A stretch of 64,000 bases of DNA. It comes from VAZQ01 sp036557665 (GTDB lineage: Bacteria; Pseudomonadota; Alphaproteobacteria; Rhizobiales; Xanthobacteraceae). This document shows, in pieces, positions 58,843-64,000 of the stretch. The stretch lies in NCBI GenBank assembly GCA_036557665.1, contig DATBHG010000070.1:124001-188000 (forward strand), given 5' to 3'. How positions within the stretch are numbered: the first letter of the stretch is position 1; the number at the start of each line of letters is the position of its first letter. The position numbers and the translations under genes are program-made. Below the pieces are notes generated by a model, which saw nothing but the letters and a program-made list of their open reading frames with translations, was not told the origin of the DNA and ran no database searches.

Positions 58843-59853
58843 ATGATTCGCACCGTCGCGATCGCGCTGCTCGGCGCGCTTTGCACTCTAGCCGCCGGCG
58901 ATGCGGTGGGCCAGGGGAAGAAATTCGTTATTGCGGCCCCGGGCATTCCGCCGGTGTTTGCCTCGGCGATCCTCTATGTCGCCGACAAGGAAGGGATGTT
59001 CAAGAAATACGGGGTCAATGTCGAGATTCGCCCGTTCGAGACCGGCGCGACCGCGTCGCGTGCAGTGATCTCGGGCGACATCGAGATGTCATTGTCGCCG
59101 ACGGCGCTGCTGATCAGTCAGGTGTCCAATACCAACGCACCGATCGTGGCGGTATACGGGCTGGTGAGCTCCGATTTCCTGCTCGCGAGCACCGATGCGG
59201 CGAAGACCGCTTGCAGCGACCTCATCGGCCAGGCGGTCGGGGTTGATGCCATCGGCGGTGCCCGCTCGATCGCGCTGCGCACCATGCTCAACGGCGGGTG
59301 TAACGGCATGAAGCTCGACCAGGTCCGGCAGATACCGCTGAGCTCCAATGTCGCGCCTGCGTTGATCGCTGGCCAGTTGAAATTTGGTGTGGTGCATCTC
59401 GATGATGTCGCCACCATCGAGCTGCAGGGCAAGAAGGTCTACACCCTCGCGACCGAGCACAAGGCGAATCCGAATGGACATTATTTGTCGTTCATCGTGC
59501 GGCAGGACAGGCTCAAGGAGAATCGCGATACGTATGTGCGAGTGATGGCCGCGTTGATCGCGGCAGCGCGTTTCATTCGCGATCCGCACAATGCCGATCG
59601 CGTCGGGGAGGATGCCACCCCGACCGGTCACACCAAGGAGGTGTCGAAGGCGACGATCAAGCCGCTTATCGAGATGGATTACTGGCCGGTCGAGGCCGAC
59701 GGCCTCGACCAAAAACGGTTCGACTCCATGCTGGGCGTGGTGCAGAGGACGGGCGGCATCCAGCCCGGCAAGACTCCGGCGAGCTACGACCGTCTCACCG
59801 ATGGGACGGTGTTTCGCGATGCGCTCGCAATGGTCAATAGCCAAGGCAAGTAG
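58843..59853 (+). CDS. ABC transporter substrate-binding protein, NMT1/SsuA type
   Basis: 336 residues with a signal peptide (MIRTVAIALLGALCTLAAGD, cleavage near residue 25). The mature part reads FVIAAPGIPPVFASAILYVA and KEGMFKKYGVNVEIRPFETG, typical of the SsuA/NMT1 group that binds sulfonates, nitrate, pyrimidine precursors or aromatic acids. Three internal cysteines are unusual. GAGGAGG lies 5 nt before the ATG. It follows the ATPase gene by 36 bp. Confidence 0.92.
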   Translation: MIRTVAIALLGALCTLAAGDAVGQGKKFVIAAPGIPPVFASAILYVADKEGMFKKYGVNVEIRPFETGATASRAVISGDIEMSLSPTALLISQVSNTNAPIVAVYGLVSSDFLLASTDAAKTACSDLIGQAVGVDAIGGARSIALRTMLNGGCNGMKLDQVRQIPLSSNVAPALIAGQLKFGVVHLDDVATIELQGKKVYTLATEHKANPNGHYLSFIVRQDRLKENRDTYVRVMAALIAAARFIRDPHNADRVGEDATPTGHTKEVSKATIKPLIEMDYWPVEADGLDQKRFDSMLGVVQRTGGIQPGKTPASYDRLTDGTVFRDALAMVNSQGK

Positions 59854-59877
59854 CCGGGGCTCACGGCGACGTCCGGC

Positions 59878-60630
59878 ATGGCAACTGAAAGACTCGCCCG
59901 TTCAGCCGTTTCGCTGGGCAGCCTGGTTGCCGGGCTCTGCCTCTGGGAAATCGTAGGACGCCACACCAGCCCGGCATTCCTTGTTCCGCTGTCGGAGACC
60001 GTGGCTCGGCTTGCCGATCTCGTCGCCCACCCGACAACCTGGGCGCAATTCTTCGATTCCGCGCTCCTGTTCGCCACCGGCTTTGCGCTTGCGCTCGTAG
60101 CAGGCATGCCGGCCGGTCTGCTGTTCTCGCGCGTGCGCGCCGTTCGGGTCGGCATCGAGCCCTACATCATGATTCTCTATGCCACTCCCATGGTAGCGCT
60201 GATTCCGTTCATCCTCTCGCTGATGGGCTTCGGCTTCATTCCGAAGGTGCTTGTGGTTTTCTTGTTTGCGGTATTCCCGATTCTCTACAACACCGTTGAA
60301 GGCGCGCGCAGCATCAAACCTGAGCTGATCGAGGTTGCGCGGTCGTTCCGCTCGGGCGAGTGGGCGCTGTGGCGGGAGGTGATGCTCCCCCACACGCTGC
60401 CCTACACCATGACAGGCGTGCGACAGGCTATCGGGCGCGCCCTCGTCGGCGTTATCGCGGCGGAGTTCTTCCTGAGCGCGACCGGGCTGGGGCAATTGAT
60501 CATGGTTGCCTCGCAGAATTTCGATACAGCAACCGTGTTCGCAATGATCCTGGTGATCGGCCTGGCCGGTGTCGGGCTGACCCGGATCGGCCAGGGCATC
60601 GAGAACCGTTTTGCCCGCTGGCGGAACTAG
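59878..60630 (+). CDS. ABC transporter permease (SsuC/TauC type), first of two
   Basis: 250-residue permease with about six membrane helices. The EAA loop is seen in EVARSFRSGEWALWREVMLPHTLPYTM-type text (given in part, near residue 150), which contacts the ATPase. LYATPMVALIPFILSLMGFG is the typical membrane segment. Forms the channel with the next permease. Confidence 0.92.
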   Translation: MATERLARSAVSLGSLVAGLCLWEIVGRHTSPAFLVPLSETVARLADLVAHPTTWAQFFDSALLFATGFALALVAGMPAGLLFSRVRAVRVGIEPYIMILYATPMVALIPFILSLMGFGFIPKVLVVFLFAVFPILYNTVEGARSIKPELIEVARSFRSGEWALWREVMLPHTLPYTMTGVRQAIGRALVGVIAAEFFLSATGLGQLIMVASQNFDTATVFAMILVIGLAGVGLTRIGQGIENRFARWRN

Positions 60631-60632
60631 CC

Positions 60633-61442
60633 ATGACCGGGATCGACATCGCCGCATCGCCGGCGCGGAGCGCCTGGCATCCTCGCGTCAGCGATGCGCT
60701 TTCCCGCGTCGTTGCCGGCGTTGTCATTCTTGTCCTCTGGGAAGCGACCGTGCGCCTGTTTGCGCCGCCATTCGTGGCCAAGCCGACCGGCGTGGTGCTG
60801 GCAATTCCACGGGTGATAGTCGACCCGGCTTTTCTGCAGGCCGCCGGAATTACCGTCGCGGCCGTGGGCTGGGGGCTGCTGATCTCGATACTGGCCGGCA
60901 CGCTCATCGGGTTGCTGCTTGGCCGCAGCTCGCTCGCTGACCGGTTGCTGCGTCAGTACGTCAATTTCTTCAACGCGATGCCGATGGTGGTCGTGCTCCC
61001 GCTCGTTTCGCTGTGGTTCGGCTATACGAGCGGAGCACGGCTTGCCACGATCGTCTTTGCGGCGATCTTCTCCATCATTCTCAATACGGCCGATGGCGCG
61101 CGCACGGTCCCGCGCGAGCATCTCGAAGTGGCCAGCTCGTTTCGATCGCGCAAGCTGCGCACCGTTCTTGAAGTCATTCTGCCGGCCGCGACACCCTATG
61201 TCCTCGCAGGATTACGACTGGCTGCCGGGCGCGCGCTCATCGGCGCGGTAGTGGCCGAATTCTTTCTCGCCATCGGCGGGCTCGGCTACTACATCCTGTA
61301 CAACTCGCGCACTTTCCATCACGACGACGCCTTCGTCGGGGTGCTTTTGCTCGCAGCATTCGGACTGGCATTTGAGCTCATTGTGAACGCGAGCACGCGG
61401 CGGTTCTTGCCGTGGTATCGACCCCGCCAAGCTACTGAATAA
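60633..61442 (+). CDS. ABC transporter permease (SsuC/TauC type), second of two
   Basis: 269-residue permease, six helices. NFFNAMPMVVVLPLVSLWFG and the EAA loop HLEVASSFRSRKLRTVLEVI are diagnostic. ATG 60633 lies 2 bp after the stop of the first permease. The frame is open from 60360, but that part overlaps the upstream gene in another frame. Two different permeases imply a heterodimeric channel, whereas many SsuC systems use one. Confidence 0.92.
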   Translation: MTGIDIAASPARSAWHPRVSDALSRVVAGVVILVLWEATVRLFAPPFVAKPTGVVLAIPRVIVDPAFLQAAGITVAAVGWGLLISILAGTLIGLLLGRSSLADRLLRQYVNFFNAMPMVVVLPLVSLWFGYTSGARLATIVFAAIFSIILNTADGARTVPREHLEVASSFRSRKLRTVLEVILPAATPYVLAGLRLAAGRALIGAVVAEFFLAIGGLGYYILYNSRTFHHDDAFVGVLLLAAFGLAFELIVNASTRRFLPWYRPRQATE

Positions 61443-61457
61443 GGAACGAGGGACCCC

Positions 61458-62432
61458 ATGTATTTCGTGTCGCGTCGGCTTGTCATGGCTATGCTAGCGC
61501 TCGCTCCAGCATCACTGCGTGCCGTTGCTCAGGATTATCCCACGCACAGCGTCACCATTCTGGTGCCGTTCACTCCTGCGGGGGGCACCGATCTGATTGC
61601 GCGTGCGGTGGGACACAAGCTGGAGGAGCGTCTCGGTCAGTCCTTCATCATCGAGAACCGCCCCGGTGCCGGCACCACGATCGCCGCTGGCGCAACCGCG
61701 AAGGCCGCGCCCGACGGCTATACGCTGATGCAGGCCACCAGCGGGACCATGGCGATGAACCCCACCATCTTCAAACACCTTCCGTACCAACCGGGGAAGG
61801 ACTTGGTACCGGTTGCGCTGATTGCCGGCGTTCCCTTTGTGCTGGTGGTCAATCCGTCGCTGCCTGTCCACAGCATCGCTGATCTCGTGAAGGTGGCCAA
61901 GGAGCGGCGGCTGAATTACGGATCCGGCGGCGTCGGCGCATTCCATCACCTCAACTCCGAGCTTTTGAGCAGCATGCTGGGCATCAAGATGACGCACGTG
62001 CCGTACAAGGGCAGCGCTCCGGCCATGAGCGATCTGGTGGCGGGCAATATCCAGGTTCTGTTCGTCGATATCGGGCCCTCGATCCAACTGATCCGCGCCG
62101 GCAAGGCGCGCGCGCTCGGTGTCACGAGCGCGGAGCGGGCGCCGGCCGCGCCGGAAATTCCGCCGCTGGCCGAGGTCGGCGTGCCCGGATTCGACACCAC
62201 GGCTTGGCAGATGATGGTTGCGCCAGGGCAGACCCCGCGGCCGATCCTGGAGCGCCTCAATTCCGAGGTGAACGCCATCGTTCACACCAAAGAGATCGTC
62301 GACCAGTTCGTTACAGTCGGTCTTGTTCCTATCGGCAAGGGCTCGCTCGACGAGCTTGATGCCTTTGTGAAATCCGAAACAGTGCGCTGGGCCAAGGTGA
62401 TCCAGGAGGCCGGACTAGCGGGCACGCAATGA
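61458..62432 (+). CDS. Bug-family (TctC-type) periplasmic solute-binding protein
   Basis: 324 residues with a signal peptide (LVMAMLALAPASLRAVAQ). Mature start YPTHSVTILVPFTPAGGTDL, then HVPYKGSAPAMSDLVAGNIQ. It is the last gene of the ABC operon, 15 bp after the second permease. A TctC-type protein in an NMT1-type ABC operon suggests the two act on the same class of compound, or that it has a sensing role. No tctAB genes adjoin. Confidence 0.92.
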   Translation: MYFVSRRLVMAMLALAPASLRAVAQDYPTHSVTILVPFTPAGGTDLIARAVGHKLEERLGQSFIIENRPGAGTTIAAGATAKAAPDGYTLMQATSGTMAMNPTIFKHLPYQPGKDLVPVALIAGVPFVLVVNPSLPVHSIADLVKVAKERRLNYGSGGVGAFHHLNSELLSSMLGIKMTHVPYKGSAPAMSDLVAGNIQVLFVDIGPSIQLIRAGKARALGVTSAERAPAAPEIPPLAEVGVPGFDTTAWQMMVAPGQTPRPILERLNSEVNAIVHTKEIVDQFVTVGLVPIGKGSLDELDAFVKSETVRWAKVIQEAGLAGTQ

Positions 62433-62435
62433 CCT

Positions 62436-62681
62436 GATCGGCGCCTCTCACGGCCTCATGGCCGGCGGTGTCATCTCATATGGACCGCATTACCTCGAGC
62501 AGTACCGGCAAGGGTCCGGCCATGTCGATCGTATCCTCAAGGGCGAGAAGCCGGCCGACCTTCCGGTGCAGACACCCACGAGGTTCGAGCTGGTACCGAA
62601 CATGAAAAGCGCGAAGGCGTCTGGCCTCGATCTGCCGTGCCGCCGTCGCTCATCGCTGTTGCCGACGAGGTCATTGAATGA
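62436..62681 (+). pseudogene. C-terminal remnant of a COG2984-type ABC substrate-binding protein
   Basis: The frame from 62458 reads MAGGVISYGPHYLEQYRQGS, then VDRILKGEKPADLPVQTPTR and FELVPNMKSAKASGLDLP. This is the C-terminal signature of the TrpX-like (COG2984) binding proteins. After DLP the reading shifts by one base; the other frame continues PPSLIAVADEVIE and a stop at 62679-62681, as expected for the family. Upstream two-thirds are missing. It is thus truncated and frameshifted. Confidence 0.82.
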
Positions 62682-62747
62682 GACGATGGCACTTCACTTC
62701 GCTGTTCGGCAGGACGCGCCGGCGCGGTGGCCGAGTAGTCAGCGAGC

Positions 62748-63068
62748 TTATTTCGGCTGCACGTTCTGATTGCCGCCCGGTGTGCCGGGCGGTGGGATGA
62801 CCTTGAGCCGGCCGCCGCCGGGCGGAGGCACCTGCATTTGCGGATCCAGGCCGGTCGGGGGGCAAATCACTCCGTTGGACTGTGCGAGCTTGTCGCTGAG
62901 CGGCTTGGAGCTGTGTCCTTCTCCAACGGTCGGAGATTCACTTTTGCTGCCGGGCGGACACGCAGCACTCTGCTGCGGCATCGCTGGCCCCTGTGCCGGC
63001 GCTTGCGCGCTGGCAGAACCGCCGGCCAGCAGACCTGCCACGAGGACAACCGTGACCACGGAGCGCAT
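62748..63068 (-). CDS. proline-rich small secreted protein
   Basis: 106 residues with a signal peptide (MRSVVTVVLVAGLLAGGSAS, cleavage after SAQA), then CPPGSKSESPTVGEGHSSKP and a proline- and glycine-rich end with two cysteines in total. GAGAGG lies 6 nt before ATG 63068, favouring it over ATG 63074. Similar proteins seem conserved in Bradyrhizobium-like genomes; role unknown. Confidence 0.7.
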   Translation of the reverse strand: MRSVVTVVLVAGLLAGGSASAQAPAQGPAMPQQSAACPPGSKSESPTVGEGHSSKPLSDKLAQSNGVICPPTGLDPQMQVPPPGGGRLKVIPPPGTPGGNQNVQPK

Positions 63069-63160
63069 GCGCATCCTCTCGCGTGCTACGCTTTCCAGGG
63101 GAAACGTCCATTCTCTGGAAACGTTCCGGTCCCCTCCGCGGCTTCTGTGCGGCGCGGCTC

Positions 63161-64000
63161 CTACTGCGCGTTGGACCCGCGCAATGCGGCGTCCCGCAGC
63201 GTGTCCTTGAACGCAGTGCCCGACTTGCCCGCATCGACCCCGACGGCATACAGCGCCTGCATGTATTCGCCGTCGAACGGGCCGCGCGCGCTATGATTGA
63301 ACTCGGGGCTTACATGCGCGATCCGCAGCTTGATCCCATGACGCAACGCCCCAACGTTGGTCAGTGCGACTTGCGCCTCCAATGCCGCAGTAAGCGCAAC
63401 GGCGATGGATCGGCCGAGGACTCCCGGGATGTCGCGGTCCGCCATCTTGAACTCGGGACCGAGCTTCGAATTGACGATGACGTAGAGCTCGGTGATGGGG
63501 GGACGCGTGGTGGCGTTTGCGGAGAGCATGGAATCCGGCACGACGAAGAACGGCGCCGTCAGGGTTCCGTCGCTGTGCATTTCCTGGAAATGTTTTCCGT
63601 TCGCTTCGACCTCGACGCTGACCGGCGAAAAAAAGCCGGGAATGCTGGAAGATGCGAGCAGCACGTCGCGAAACAGCTTGAGCGAGCTTTCATCCCCACG
63701 CGCCGCGATTGCGCCCATGTTCCAGATCACGCGCCGCCCGGCGTCGAGATTGGTGGTGACTACGAGCAACCGGCGTCCGCGCGCGTGCTCGGCCGCGATC
63801 TCGGCAAGAAGGTTCGGAGTGATGCGCTGCTCCACCTGGCGGCGCAGCGGCCAATGGTCGAACAAGCTGTCGGGCGTCGCGCGGTCCTCGAAGATGTCCG
63901 CTGCCGATATGGTCGTAAAATCCTTGCGAATCTCGTCATCGTAGCGCGGCCCGAGAAAAGCAAACGGCGCGATGAGCGCGCCTATGCTCGATCCCGTCAC
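63161..64000 (-). CDS. patatin-like phospholipase, partial
   Basis: C-terminal ~279 residues; the gene continues beyond the right edge. The nucleophile motif GSSIGAL (GxSxG) is at the very start of what is visible, and the catalytic aspartate is in MHSDGTLTAPF (about residue 142 of the visible part; DGT in place of the common DGG/DGA). VVTTNLDAGRRVIWNMGAIA and SSIPGFFSPV fit the family. It hydrolyses membrane lipids or acyl esters. Upstream part with the oxyanion loop lies outside the window. Confidence 0.85.
   Translation of the reverse strand: MTGSSIGALIAPFAFLGPRYDDEIRKDFTTISAADIFEDRATPDSLFDHWPLRRQVEQRITPNLLAEIAAEHARGRRLLVVTTNLDAGRRVIWNMGAIAARGDESSLKLFRDVLLASSSIPGFFSPVSVEVEANGKHFQEMHSDGTLTAPFFVVPDSMLSANATTRPPITELYVIVNSKLGPEFKMADRDIPGVLGRSIAVALTAALEAQVALTNVGALRHGIKLRIAHVSPEFNHSARGPFDGEYMQALYAVGVDAGKSGTAFKDTLRDAALRGSNAQ

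Overview
The window looks like chromosome of a GC-rich alphaproteobacterium of the order Hyphomicrobiales (Bradyrhizobium/Xanthobacteraceae-like). The strongest clues are an acpXL-type cluster for very-long-chain fatty acids of lipid A (left edge), a giant membrane-anchored coiled-coil protein resembling the polar Growth Pole Ring proteins of this order, several Bug/TctC-type periplasmic binding proteins, and many palindromic intergenic repeats. I see no rRNA, tRNA, phage, complete insertion sequence or CRISPR array. All assignments come from reading protein sequences; no database search was run.

Layout. 1-3.6 kb: minus-strand acpXL cluster (ACP, dehydratase, a paired active and inactive ketosynthase, alcohol dehydrogenase cut by the window edge). 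4.2-11.8 kb: DUF3859-like secreted protein, membrane-anchored cyclic-nucleotide-binding protein, two luciferase-like monooxygenases, an Nramp transporter, an EAL protein and a carboxymuconolactone-decarboxylase-like protein. 12-19.7 kb: a TctC-type binding protein converging on a five-gene minus-strand amino-sugar/galactoside operon (GH36 alpha-galactosidase, DMT exporter, KbaZ, AgaS, BadF/NagK-type kinase). 19.7-20.4 kb: repeat-rich DNA without a convincing gene. 20.4-28.4 kb: minus-strand block with a complete branched-chain-type ABC transporter (LivKHMGF order), then a fatty-acid-hydroxylase/sterol-desaturase-type enzyme, a 62-residue membrane protein, a zinc alcohol dehydrogenase and a small monooxygenase. 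28.7-31.3 kb: DmeF-type metal exporter, DUF6166 protein and an FCD-type GntR regulator.

31.3-37.9 kb holds a possible catabolic island: an EutA-type reactivase without its lyase and a double-cupin protein on the minus strand, divergent from a dihydroxyphthalate-decarboxylase-like protein, a class II aldolase and a BoxD-type CoA-semialdehyde dehydrogenase. 37.9-40.3 kb: a ParE-type toxin/antitoxin pair beside a fragment of glutamine synthetase, a periplasmic protein, and dgcA carrying an apparent one-base frameshift. 40.5-45.1 kb: the giant coiled-coil protein. 45.5-47.6 kb: an HPt protein, then a 2Fe-2S ferredoxin and a thioredoxin-reductase-like ferredoxin-NADP reductase, a plausible electron-transfer pair. 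47.6-57.8 kb: mostly single genes (GDSL hydrolase, peptidoglycan-binding protein, Pcm, GntR plus NMT1-type protein, CoxE-like protein, signal peptidase, small secreted proteins). 58.0-62.4 kb: plus-strand nitrate/taurine-type ABC operon with two permeases and a terminal TctC protein, followed by the decayed tail of another binding-protein gene. 62.7-64 kb: a proline-rich secreted protein and a patatin-like phospholipase cut by the right edge.

The most notable points are the ketosynthase/chain-length-factor-like pair in the acpXL cluster, the lyase-less EutA island, the dgcA frameshift, two gene remnants, the paired palindromic repeats inside and beside operons, and a shared TGATATATCA-like motif before gntR, the liv operon and the hydroxylase operon.
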